Of a DNA stretch of 64,000 nt, positions 22,701 through 34,085 are shown piece after piece (the first letter of the stretch is position 1; the number at the start of each line of letters is the position of its first letter). The notes beneath the pieces are model-generated. The model was given only the letters and a program-made list of their open reading frames with translations, was not told the origin of the DNA and searched no databases. The DNA is taken from contig WPIO01000151.1 of assembly GCA_009760855.2 (NCBI GenBank), positions 696,001 to 760,000 on the forward strand, written 5' to 3'. Origin of the DNA: Cristatella mucedo (lineage: Eukaryota > Bryozoa > Phylactolaemata > Cristatellidae). The translations under genes were made by a program, and so were the position numbers.

Positions 22701-23828
22701 TGATTCGGTGACCTCTGTGGATGGCTGATCTCATTGTAGGTCGGGAAAACCGGTGCGACCTTATGGCATCGACGGGCGCTCATCGGGCGGAGGCTGGCAG
22801 CTATCGCCAACATATGCTCCGAATTTTGATTGCGGGCATCGCTGTTCCTACCAAGCTGTGGTCCTTAGACGGCAAAACCAACCAGCTGACGCGTGCGAAA
22901 TCGTTGAAACGATCCCAGATCAGCTACTTCGCTCTACCCGAGCGGGTTTCCTCATCGAGGATCAATGTCAATCTCAGATTGCAAGTTTGACCATTTCAGG
23001 GTGGATAGGACGCTATATCTGGCCAGTTCTCGCTATGCATAAGCTACAGTGCTGGGAAAGAACGGTGAAGTCGCTAGGAGGGCGTGCGCTCGCAGAAAGT
23101 CGAGTGACCCGGCACTAAAATTGGGCAGAGTCCTGGAGGCTAAGTGTGTGAATCTAAGAGCAGGATGCGGCATGTCAGCTCGAGGTGGCGCGGTTAACGG
23201 GTAAGACGTTTATGATGGTCTTGAAGGTTAGAGGTTTGGAGGCGGATCCCTGATGATTGGGACAGCTGTCCACAGTGTCAGAGCCCTTCTGTCTGGCTGC
23301 TGCTCATGTATAACGTTGAGAGTTTTTAACCAGCAGCATTGGAAGACGGCTCCGATTTATCTTGACTATGCGGTGCTATTTAATTATTCTTTTAAGAAGC
23401 AGGAGCCAGTGAGGCTAGCTGAGTACTAGATCGTCTGAGGCTGGCCAGAATAAAGTTCAGCCGTAAGAAGTGTCGCCGGTTTCGAAGGAGAGTGTGTTAC
23501 TTAGGCCACGGTGTAAGAGAATGAAGGGGGTGCGGACAGATCCACAAAACGGCTGCTTTTATCATCTGGCCCAGATCAACTTATGTGAGTCAAGTGCGTG
23601 GTCCTTTCAGTGTGTATGCGCCTAGTGTTTCGAAAAGATATATTTCCTTAACTGCACCTTATCCATCAGCTTGCGTGGAATGCTGTAAAGTTTAAACGGT
23701 CTGCCAAAGCCGATGCCACGTTCCGACACTGGTAAGAAGCGTTAGAACCAGTACACGTCCTTTAGCTTCAGTACCCTACAGAGGTACCTTACAGAGCTCT
23801 GGATTGCGACGCTAGCAATAGCGGCATT
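22701..23828. other. No gene or repeat recognised
   Basis: Frames are short and lack motifs. Confidence 0.4.
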
Positions 23829-24005
23829 AGTGAGCCACGGTGGCACACTAGGCAAGGCGGTTGCTGTTCACGACCTCCGTTTCGAAGTCGTGCGTTCGAA
23901 TCCTGCAATGGGCAATTCTTTATCACCTACTGCAAGCGATGGAGATGACCATAAAGGCTCTTCTGCCGCCGTATCAACCAGGCTGTTAAATCAGCTAAGC
24001 TTTTT
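23829..24005 (+). mobile_element. SINE-D copy, full length
   Basis: GGTGGCACACTAGGCAAGGC, a diverged hairpin, GCGTTCGAATCCTGCAATGG, GGCTCTTCTGCCGCCGTATC and the end TTAAATCAGCTAAGCTTTTT follow in order. Confidence 0.85.
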
Positions 24006-24424
24006 TATACAGTTCCAGTGTAAGGATGGAAATGAACTATTAGTGTCTAGATTTATTATAGTTTTAAGTGGTCCAAAGTGAAATTGGTAGACGACTGGGT
24101 AGAATTTGTTAGCCAGCATTTAAATTCTGACTAATTTCCCTCCATACCTGCATGAGGCTCGCTGGTTGGCGACTTACGGCTCTGAAATTGCTGCGTACAC
24201 TCAAAGAGCCAGGGGGACTACAGGTAGGGAAATTAGACCAATGTCACTATCCTAATATATAATAGATGGTAAACTAATCATTATGCCAATATATCAGCGA
24301 CGTACTGTTGCAGAAATTTGGATCTGCTTAGACGGGATACCACATCCAAGTTGGTCTACGCATTTTCGACAACCTGTCTCGACTTTTGTTACTCACTCGT
24401 TGGAGGTCTTGCGGCCTAAGCAAA

Positions 24425-24426
<2 letters not shown>

Positions 24427-24468
<42 letters not shown>
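24427..24468. repeat. (TA)n microsatellite
   Basis: A pure TA run abutting the 3' end of a SINE-C copy. Confidence 0.95.
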
Positions 24469-24469
<1 letters not shown>

Positions 24470-24600
24470 AATTTATTTGTATAGCGCCCCAGGAGAACTT
24501 AATCTCTATTCAGGCGCTTCACATATGCCTCCGGGCTCGAGCCCACGACCTCAGCCCGACCTTGGTCGGGGGCGAGCACCTTGCTCTCTAACCGCACTGG
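24469..24600 (-). mobile_element. SINE-C copy with TA microsatellite at its 3' end
   Basis: The minus strand has the tRNA-like head, GGGCTCGAGCCCGGAGGCAT and the AGAGATTAAGTTCTCCTGGG tail. The TA repeat 24427-24468 follows the 3' end directly. Confidence 0.8.
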
Positions 24601-25723
24601 CGCTCCTCTCTGGCTCACTGCTCCAGGACAAAGGAGTTCTTGCCCGCCGCCGAACAGCTCTTGTTCGCGCTAAAATTAAGCCAAGGCCAGCAAGGCGCTA
24701 CAAAGATGTGTAAAGTCCATAGATGGAGATTTAGTTCTCTAGTACACTAAACGGATGTAAATTGTCATTATTATGCGCTGCGTTGAGGTCGAAATTGGCG
24801 GACAGCAGGAGCATTTGAGCTGCCAACATCCTGCCGAATCGTGGCCAACATCGTCCTGCCCGGCTGCGACTCGCTTCTTATCATGGACGGCATCTTTGAG
24901 CGTCGTTCGGGCGTAAGAGTCGCCAGAAGGTGGACTTTTTTGGCGATACGAAGGTTGTCGAATTTAAGGACGAACCAAACTGCTAAACGCGGTCGGATTT
25001 TGACCGGAACGCATCTCCTAAAATAATGATCAAATTTAATCCACGTTCTTCCTACGGACCCGCTCTCTCACCAGATGGAGCGACTCCTTCGTAGACGAAA
25101 TCATAGCCGACGACGAAATCGTCTCTTTCGAACAACGTCAGCGACTGCAACTGCAGCATTTGCTGAACGGCTGCGCATTAGGACTCTCGTACGATGGCCG
25201 ATGACATTGTCGTTGACATTGACATCGTTGACATTGTCGTTGACGTTCATGACATTGCCACGTTGTGGACGTGCGCAGCTCTGTCGCGGCATCCAGTCCC
25301 GAAGGCGCGGCACCTGGAGCCGCCGAGAATAGACCAGCAGCCGATTAGCAATGACCGGCAAGCAGACTCACGCCGTCCTAATCGGCCTAGGCGGACTAGG
25401 TTCAACAGCCGGTGCGGCTTGACGATTTCGCACGTGTATCAAGTTGAGTGATCTGGAGATCTAACGAGGGTGCTGACGCTGACGCGACCGCGCGACCCTC
25501 ACCAGTTCGGGTAGCGAACGGCGAAACGCTGGCAAGGTGCCGACACCCAAAGCACGAAATACGCCGACGGTAAGGACACAGCGCTCAAAATCCTGCAGGC
25601 AGCGCTAATAGCAATGCCATATTGGGAAAGCACACATATTTGCCCATAAATTACAGTTGACACGGCGGGTGACTTCCGACAGACTCGTTTGCAGGTTTAC
25701 GCGCTCTGACTCACCGACGGGCA
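24601..25723. other. CpG-rich unassigned block
   Basis: 24780-25560 is CpG-rich. It contains a short array of GACATT/GTCGTT words (25196-25262) and frames with many stops. It may be an old element, but no family is visible. Confidence 0.35.
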
Positions 25724-25825
<102 letters not shown>

Positions 25826-25899
25826 GCACACACCAGTCCTACATGTTTGCTCCGGTAGAGTTCTTTCACATCGCTGCTCCTCGAACTAAATTAAATCGT

Positions 25900-25985
25900 T
25901 ATAATAATAATAATAATAGAGCCCTCATCAGAGAACTAAATCTCTTCCTAGGCCCTTTACATTTGCTGCAATCGGGCTATGCACA
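25900..25985 (-). mobile_element. LINE-B tail, antisense
   Basis: The plus strand reads (AAT)n, then GAGAACTAAATCTCTTCCTA and TTTACATTTGCTGCA, the reverse of the family tail. Confidence 0.65.
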
Positions 25986-26324
25986 TGCACAACCAAAAGC
26001 CGGAGGGGCTCACTTGCGGCTTCTGTCACGACCGTGTACTGACGTGGCATCGTCTAAGTATCAGCTGAAGATCTACTAAAGATTCGATTCAGCTTTTCCC
26101 TGCCCCCAGTGACCTTTTCTATCTTGTTCCTGTGTGCTTGGTGAGCTTATCTGTGCACGATTCGTACTCATGTCTATTATTCATGGTACTTATCAAGGGT
26201 TAACTGGTGGCCATGAGTGTCTTCTTTTGTGCATTCGCTTTCATTCGTCCAATCGCGTTCATTATTTCCTTTAGCACGTTTGTCTAGCGAAACCTTATGC
26301 TACGCATGCCTTCACATTAGCCCC

Positions 26325-26415
26325 TAGTTATTGCTTCTCTTGCACCAATTTGTAAAGAGCCTGGATAGGGATTAAATTCTCTTATGGCACTATACAAATT
26401 AATCATATTATATAT
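26325..26415 (+). mobile_element. LINE-B 3' tail, diverged
   Basis: TTGTAAAGAGCCTGGATAGG then GATTAAATTCTCTTATGGCA and CTATACAAATTAATC match the tail shared by LINE-B and SINE-C. It runs straight into a CA/TA microsatellite. Confidence 0.55.
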
Positions 26416-26433
26416 TTACACACACACATATAT

Positions 26434-26470
<37 letters not shown>
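26416..26470. repeat. Compound CA/TA microsatellite
   Basis: CA and TA blocks alternate directly after a LINE-B-type tail. Confidence 0.9.
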
Positions 26471-26968
26471 AGGTTTAATCTGTTGTCCATTAGTCGTACA
26501 AATGTGGCTCCGCAGAAGCCAAAAAAGGAGTGTAACATTATTACACAACACCGTGTAAGCCTCAGTCTGGCAGGCTATAACAAAAGTAGGAAGAAGGGAG
26601 CTCGGCCCCACGAAACGCTGGGTGGAGAAGCTGCTCGGGCAGCGGCTGCTGCCGAACGAGTGACCAGCAACGAGTGGCCGGCGATCGCTGAAGATTGCAC
26701 TGTCCGAGAGGCAGGAGGCCGCAGCCTGCGAATTCTCTCCAATGGTCGAGCAGAGCCAGGAGGGAGGAGGCTGCACAAACCGTGTCGAGCGAGCAAGTGC
26801 TTCACCCCCACTGCTACGAACGACACACACTCGCAGGCCTCTCTTCCTGGCAACCTGACGACCACTGGCTGGCTGGCTGCCAGGTCTCGGCCACGCCCTC
26901 TAGCGGCCGGTCGCTCGAGCAGTGGTCGGCCGCGGTGGTCTGCTGACGCTGACTGACGGTCAGCGCTC

Positions 26969-29549
26969 TCAGACCAGCGACTCGGGTGGCAAGCTGTCAC
27001 CACTCTCCGAACTGCTTCGCCCCTTGCCGCTCAGCCGCTGCTGGATGGACAGAGCTTCAGCGTAGGGCGGAGGGTTGGCCGGCCGCATTGCTGCTGCCAC
27101 CGCCGAAGCAGCAGCTGTGGCCTTGAGCTCGCTGCCTGGCTGGTAGAACATGGCAGCCGAACCTTTGGCGACCGGGCTGCGCCTGATGATCACCGTCCGG
27201 TCCCTCGTGGTCACCACGGTCGAGTCGCCTAGCGGTGTCCTCAAGAGCGTCGACGACGACGTCGTCGAGGCGACACTGCTCACCGACACTCTTCCTTGCA
27301 GTCTGTCTTTTCGAGCCGCCGCCGTGGCCGCCGCTGCCACCGCCGAGGTGGCAGCGGCGGAGCTGCTGCTCGTCCCTCGAGCTGCCTCGGCTCCGGGCAG
27401 CTTAGACTCGAATCCTTCAACTTCAGCCTCCGAAGTGTCACCGCCACAGCCAGCCTCGTGCAGGCTGCTGCTGCTGCTGGTGCGTGGGCGGCCGCCGCTG
27501 CGCACACCGTGCTGCTGCGTCTTCTGCTGCTGTTCTTTCTCAAAAATTTTCACCGACCGAGCGTACAGCTGCTTGGCGCGGGCGCTCATCAACGTCTGCT
27601 TCATCCTCTCAATCTCCGTCACCCCGGCCGTGTTGAGCTCGTGCCGCTGGACGGCTTCGTCGTAGGGCGGCGGCTGTCTAGGCCTGTCCAGCGGCGGCGA
27701 CTCTGCCAGCGCTGGGCCCGCCGCCGCCTGGGCTGGGCAGGTCTCGCTGCTGCCGCCGATGCTGCCACTGATTGGCTCCGGCCAGCAGGCAAGGTCATCG
27801 CGTGCTGCCGCCGCGCAAGCTTCGGCCGAGGAGCGATGCAGCCGTTCCGGCTCGCGACCCGCAGCGCCGCCGCCGCCACGCTGGCCGGCCAGCGCAGCGG
27901 CCCCGACACCATCGACGGGCCGATGAGCCGCTTGGCTGCTGCTGGCGCATAACTGCGCCGCGCCGGCAGCTGGAGAGCCGGCAGCCCGCTGGTAACCGCC
28001 GGACTGCAGGTCGCCATCTTCTCCCGCGAGCATCGCTTGGCTCCAGTCGGCCGCCTGCAGCTTCTCCAGCACCTCGAGCTGCCTCGACTCGAGGCAGCTC
28101 TCGCTCACGCTCACACTGCGCTCGGGCGCTCCTCGCCGCGGCTTGGCAGCAACGGCGGCGGCAGCTGCAGACGCCGCAAACGTCGGCACGCGCTTGCTGC
28201 CGCCGCGGTGCCGCTGCGGGTCCAAGGAGCGCCGCCTGATCTGCGAGCCGCTGCGGCTCGGCTCGGCGGCCGCGGCACGCGCCTTGCCGGCGCGAGCCGC
28301 CCGTGCCGCTTTGCTGTGGCGAGCGTCGTCGCCGCCTCCGCCCTCGTCGTCGTCCGTTTCGGACGACGAGGAGCCGGGCGATGCTGAGGCCGACGACAGA
28401 GACTCTCGCCTCGCCGCTGTGGCCGCGGCGATGGCAGCGACGCTGGCGGACAGACCGAGCTCTCGGTGATGGAGCAGAGAAGGAGCGCTCTCGGCGTACT
28501 TGCTGCTCTGCTCGGCCAGATCGGCCAGCGGCGGTGGCTGCTGCTGTCGCTGCAGGCGCTTCAGCCCGGCCGTCGAGACGTGGCGATGCGATGCGATGCT
28601 CGCCTCGGACGTGGACACGGCGTCGAAGCACAGATGGCCGCCGCTGCTCGACTTGGTGAGCACGGCCGGGCTGTGACAATGGTAGCTCGGCGCTCCGTCG
28701 CCGAGCTGGCGCTGCTGACCCATCGGGGGCGGCACGCGTTCGTTGTCGTCGTCGTCGACTCCGGGGCTGCTGCCGCTGTAAGCGCTCGCCGACTCCTCGC
28801 TGCGACGGATGTGGCGGCCGCGGCCACCCAGAGCCGACGGGCGCCTGGCCCTCTGCAATTTGTCCAAGAGCTTGGCGCCGGCCGTCGCCGAGCCGGCGGC
28901 GGCGGCAGAGGAGGCGACAGCGCGGTCCGCCGCGGCGCCTGCTGCTGCTGCTTCGCGGGCGAGGTTCTCGTCCGAGTGATCGCAGCTCGTGTCCTCGGGT
29001 GCTCCATCGGTGAGGATCAGCCCCGAGTCGTGCGACCGCGACGAGGGCGACATCTGCTCGAGCGCGAATCCTCGCTCGTGCGCAGCTGCTGCTGAGCTTC
29101 CGTCGTTGTCGGAAATGGACTCGAGGCTCTCGCTGCGCTGGGTAATAAGGCTGCGCGAGGCGCCTCCGTCCTCCTCCTCGGCCGCTTCTCGCCGATCTTC
29201 CCCCGCATCCTGCTCCTCCTGCTCCAAGTCCTCATCGCCTCGATCGGACGCATCGTCGTCCGATCGAGGCGGATGAGGAGCGCTGCCGAACGCCAGCAGC
29301 AGCTCGCGCTCGCCGAAGATCTGCGTGCAGTTGTCGAGCATGAACTGCACGACGTCGGGCACGAGCCTTGATGCCTCACCCAGGTCGTGCTTGCCGCTAA
29401 GCGGCGGCCAGAGCAGGCTCGGACCGAGGCACACGGCCAGGTTGTACGACGTCATGCGGTTGGTCTCGGCACGCTCGCGGACGTGGTGCAGGATGCACAT
29501 GATTCGCTTGAGCACTTCCCTTTCGCATTCGTCCAGGTGTGCCACGAGG
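26969..29549 (-). CDS. ARHGAP20: RhoGAP gene exon 10: end of RhoGAP domain and long tail, stop
   Basis: The 2581-nt terminal exon follows acceptor TTTGCTCCTCTCTTCCAG. Its first 80 codons finish the RhoGAP domain (MTSYNLAVCLGPSLLWPP, FMLDNCTQIFGE). The remaining 780 codons are low complexity, very GC-rich and free of stops, with an acidic stretch, many Ser and Ala runs, motifs RQPPPYDEAV and ANPPPYAEAL, and the C-terminus PPESLV. The stop is TGA at 26969-26971. Confidence 0.9.
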
Positions 29550-29813
29550 CTGGAAGAGAGGAGCAAACCGGAAATGCCGAGGCCAAAGTCGCTTCCGCTT
29601 CGCCTGCAGTCTATGGCGTCCGGGGCTCCGCGCTAGGCACAAACAGTCAGCTCGCATCAGCGTGTAAAAAACATGACTACTCTTGCCGGCTAGCTGATTA
29701 AGCAGCTGCAATCATGTAGCAGCAGAAGAACGTTAACGGCTATCGACACTGCTTGTGGAAGGCAGGCAATAAAGGTTGGCCAACTGCAAAACTCAAGCAC
29801 ACACACGTACGCG

Positions 29814-29868
<55 letters not shown>

Positions 29869-32800
29869 GCGTGTGCGCACACACGCAAGGTTGTTGCATC
29901 TGCTGCAGGTATGCCGCTCACTGCCTCCTCTGCTGCCTCCTCCTGACTCAACTCTGCTCACACATTCTTTGTTGCATGAGATGAAACCGGTTGGTTATTG
30001 GCATGCACATTGAAAGCCGCTTGGCTTGGAGTGCACTATTAAAAGTGAAAAACACCAAAGTCTTCATTGCTGTGGGGTTGCTTTCTACCAACCAGCCTTT
30101 TACACAGGACACATGTTACGTATGTCTGATACAAACCGAGGCCGATTGCCACTGTCATAATCATGATACATTTGTATAGCCCCCTCAGAGAACTGAATTT
30201 CTCTCTAGGCACTTTACAGATGCTGCAAAGAAAGGTTGGCTGAGTTATAGGAGCTGCCATTAAAATAAGAGTTAAAAGCGAGGTCTCCAGTGGTGAAGTG
30301 CTTGCACTTCACGACCCGATGTGAGCACAGCAGGCGGCCTCCCTAGAAAGCCGTTTCTAGAAAGCGAGAGCTCTTCTGCCACTACAAAGTAATGGTGGTA
30401 ATGTCTAAACTTGGCCGATCGTTACCTTTCTTTCCCATTTGCCACAGTTTGAGCAGCTACGGCTACTGGCTTGCCTTTCATACCAGAACGATAACCAAAA
30501 CCGAACGGCTATGCTACGATCTGAACGCCAGAGGCTGTTAGGGCAAAGGTGGCCACTGCAGACAGGAAGGCCAGCCGTCGTCTGCATTATACTGCACTTG
30601 AATACGAGACGCGTAGACATTCGAAAATAAAATAAAAATGCGATCGTGCACTTTCTGAAGGGCAGCACTTACTTTTGATGCTTAGAAATTCTGTCTTGCT
30701 TATTACTGATTCTTGTCGAGTCTGACCAATCGGAGTACAGCTCAAAGTGCAGCAGCCGGTTCGGCAACTCCCTCAAAAACGACTGCAGCAGAGTACGGAA
30801 AGCTGATGCATGCACGTGGCCGATTGCACAGGCAGCGCCTGCTGCAGCCATGACGGCAGCGCATCAATGGGACTTGGCTAACGCCGTGCAAGCCAGACGA
30901 CAGAACAGACAACGATGACAGGGCGCTGATACAATGCCGGAAGCAGCACAAGCCGGATCGAGGGCTTTCTGGGAGCACTGATGCTTCCCTGCACGACCAC
31001 CCACACGTCCACAGAGCTTCCACCTGATGCTATGGGGGGTGGTCTCAGGTCTCAATCACGAGGCGCATCCGACAGCAGCACCTCGAAGAATGAGCAGGGG
31101 GTGCATTCGCATGGCGACTGTCCACCCCGCTTCCTGTTAGTTTAGGCCTGCTCAGCGCCCACCAGTGAATGCACTACAGAGGGCACTGCTCTTGCAACAA
31201 AGGTCGACCGAGAGAATCGAGAACAAGAGGCAACAACGTCGCTGCTGCTGCTGCCGCAGCATCGGAGTGCCGGTGTGCAATTGAAGCCTTGCGCACCTTG
31301 AGAACCGATGCCATGAGCAGGCCGTTCCTTCTGTAGTCGGACCAGCGCACCTGATCGCCCGTGTTCATTTTGCTGACAACCTCTTGACATTCCCTGGTGG
31401 TGGAGGGCTTACGGAAGATCTCGCACGTGAATGGTGCCACGTTGAAGAGGTTTTCGAGCAGCTCCTGGGTAAGGGTCAAGGGCGGCAGTGCGGCTCTGTA
31501 GCTGTCAGCCAGCCAGCGCGGCTAGAGCGGCTCATGCAACGCACGCTGGGCGCCCGAGATGCCACGGATCGAGCGATCGCCGGGCCGGCAGAGTGGGCGG
31601 TTCCGGGTGGATCCGGTCGGGGGGGGGGGGGGTTCGCTCGCCTCACCTCCACTGCTTTCGGCAGTCCGGCTCCTCCGCACACTTGGCTCAGCGGCTGTCC
31701 GAAAAGCCGGCCCTTCGCAAAATCCTTGTCGGCGGACGGCGACCCTGGGAGGTGCTGCTTCGAGACGTTCCTCCTGAAGAGCGCTCCGAGTTCGAGCATC
31801 ATCCTTGACTTTGCTGGCTTCCTGTCTGCTGCCAAGACGAGAGTGAGAGATGATTGAGTCGGCGAGCAGCACCGACGGTCGGACATTTGCGCAGCTGCGG
31901 GGCTGCGCTTCAGCGTCTTCTCAAGCACCGCTAGCCACTAGTCACTCGCGAGCGCATGCTGGAAAGCAAGCTGGCATTGCCCCCCCCCCTGCCCCACCCG
32001 GGTAACACGTGCTCACGTGGTGGCCGTGCCCGGAGGGACCGGTGTCCTGCTTGGCGGCAGCTGGGCTGACGGCTTGCGGCCCACTGTGGCTGATGGTGGC
32101 CAGTGGCGGCGGCGGCGGCATGGGCCACTTACCAGGTCTTTCGGCTTTTTTCTTCTCCTTCAAAATGAACTGGCACTTGACGTCATGGTTTTGCTCGTAG
32201 CCTCGTAGATGACTCATCTGGATGGGGAAGACCTCTTCGTGACCTAAGCAGAGCCGGCAGCGTGAGTGCTCTGCATCGCTGACAAAGACAGTGACCGCAA
32301 ACACACGTCCGGAAGCAAGCGGGAGAGCTATCTTGGAGAACCGCCACCAGCCTCTCTTCCCCGTGGGCGATGCACCAGTGTTAATAACTCGGGCCAAGTT
32401 ACGAAACTATTCTCAGGACAAACAAAGAAACAGGCCTGTACCTATTGCAATGGCGTGTTAGGCACAGGCAAGACAATTTTTTATGTGTGTTGCCACAAGG
32501 CTAGCTTTCAAGTCCCAGAGGAGGTTTGACCACGTGTCTCCTTTGCTAAAAGAGCTACCTTGGCTGCCGGTTGATCAAAGGATACAGAGCCAAGTTCTTA
32601 TGCTGACCCACAAGGCCTGCCAAGGGCTGGCTCCTCCACATCTAGCTGAACTGCCGCACCAGTTTCAGCCTCCTCGTGGCCTTAGGTCCTGTATGGATAA
32701 TAAATTAGCTGTTCCAGTCCTCTGCTTAAAGGCCGTTGGCGACAGAAGCTTTAGCTCTGCAGGTCCTCGGCTGTGGAACTTGCTTCCACGATTCTTACAC

Positions 32801-34013
32801 AACAACAACTACTCGTCTGCTGCCGACTATGGTTCATCCTTTTCAGTGGTCCTGAGCTGCTACTTCCATGCTACTCACTGCCTCAACTGCTCTCCTGACT
32901 CTGCAATGCTTCCCACTTTCTCTTTGTTGCGTGAGACGAAGTCTGTTGGCTACCGAATGCGTACCGACAGCAGCTTAGGCTGTGAGTACGCCATACAAAA
33001 CTCTCCTGCGTAACACCCACCTAGTTTTTGAGGCTTGGTGGAGTTGCAGACGGAGATACATTACATTGCCTGACCGCTAAAAATGGCTATCTGGATGGCA
33101 GTCTACTGAAAGACGGGGCATGAGGCTATGCATTTTGCCAAACGAAAGTACTGCCTGGCTTGTTTAGCATGCTGACGGCGAGATTTCGAATCGCATAAAT
33201 GTGGCGCGCACTTCCTCCCCGTCTCCTTCCCTTGCACTCGCCTTCTCTGCCTATCACTTTATCTTGAATCTGCATCTTTCTCTCTCCTCCATCTACTCCC
33301 CTCGAAGCTTCTCGAAGCTTCTGTTCTCTGCAATGGGCCATTTGTTGGGCACAGTCGTCAGAGGCTTTGGCCTCAATGCTTTATGCTCAATGATTTATGG
33401 CCGCGGTCCTGGCCACGGCTTCGATTGCACAGGAAAGGCGCAAAATTACCGCTGAAGAAGCGAAGCGCTCGGTCTCAGGTCTCAGCCGCTCAAACCTAGG
33501 TCTCAGCCGCTCGATTGCTTCCATCCAGTGGCTGGATGACCGGGCGCCTGCTCGCTCGCGCTCGCTCGCTGGATGAAGCCGGTGGCAGAAAGAGAGAGCA
33601 ATTTAATGCCGATAATGAGCAGATGTGAACTCACCGAACAGAGGGTAGGCAGCATTCTCCCGAGAGCTGGTCACCCACAGCTGATAGTTGCCGGCATTGC
33701 AGACCTACACGAAGGAATGCAAAGCGGCTGCTATCGGCTATGCGTCGAGCCGAGTGGCCGCTGCCACCGCTGAGCTCCGGCGGCGGCGGCAGTGCTTGCA
33801 ACTTGTTTTGCTAGATAGCAGGAGCCGAATCAATCGCTTCGGCTCCTGCTGATTAAGAGCAGAGCGAGCATCTGCGATACGAGTGGCAGCTGCTGCTCAT
33901 GGCAGCAGCTGCTGCCATGAGCAGCAGCTGCTGCCATGAGTGCAGGTGGCTGGGCAGCTGATTGCCCGAATGTTGCTCTGCCGTGTACTCCCACAGTGCC
34001 CGATCTAGTCCAG

Positions 34014-34085
<72 letters not shown>

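Noticed and set aside
24840-25026. Retroviral-type protease or gag remnant
   Set aside because: A short frame with LIMDGIF suggested a protease-like motif, but the active-site context and flanking pol domains are missing.
27795-28679. Long frames on both strands over RhoGAP exon 10
   Set aside because: They are low-complexity shadows of the GC-rich tail exon. The exon 10 frame is the one continuous with the RhoGAP domain.
29550-29711. Extension of RhoGAP exon 10 upstream to its first start codon
   Set aside because: The acceptor TTTGCTCCTCTCTTCCAG at 29550 ends the exon. Upstream sequence does not continue the domain, while exon 9 joins in phase.
30783-30851. MAAAGAACAIGHVHASAF as RhoGAP exon 9 N-terminus
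   Set aside because: It looks plausible by family, but its acceptors do not match the phase of exon 8. The CTGCTGCAG acceptor at 30783 gives a phase-0 join with LLMASVLK.
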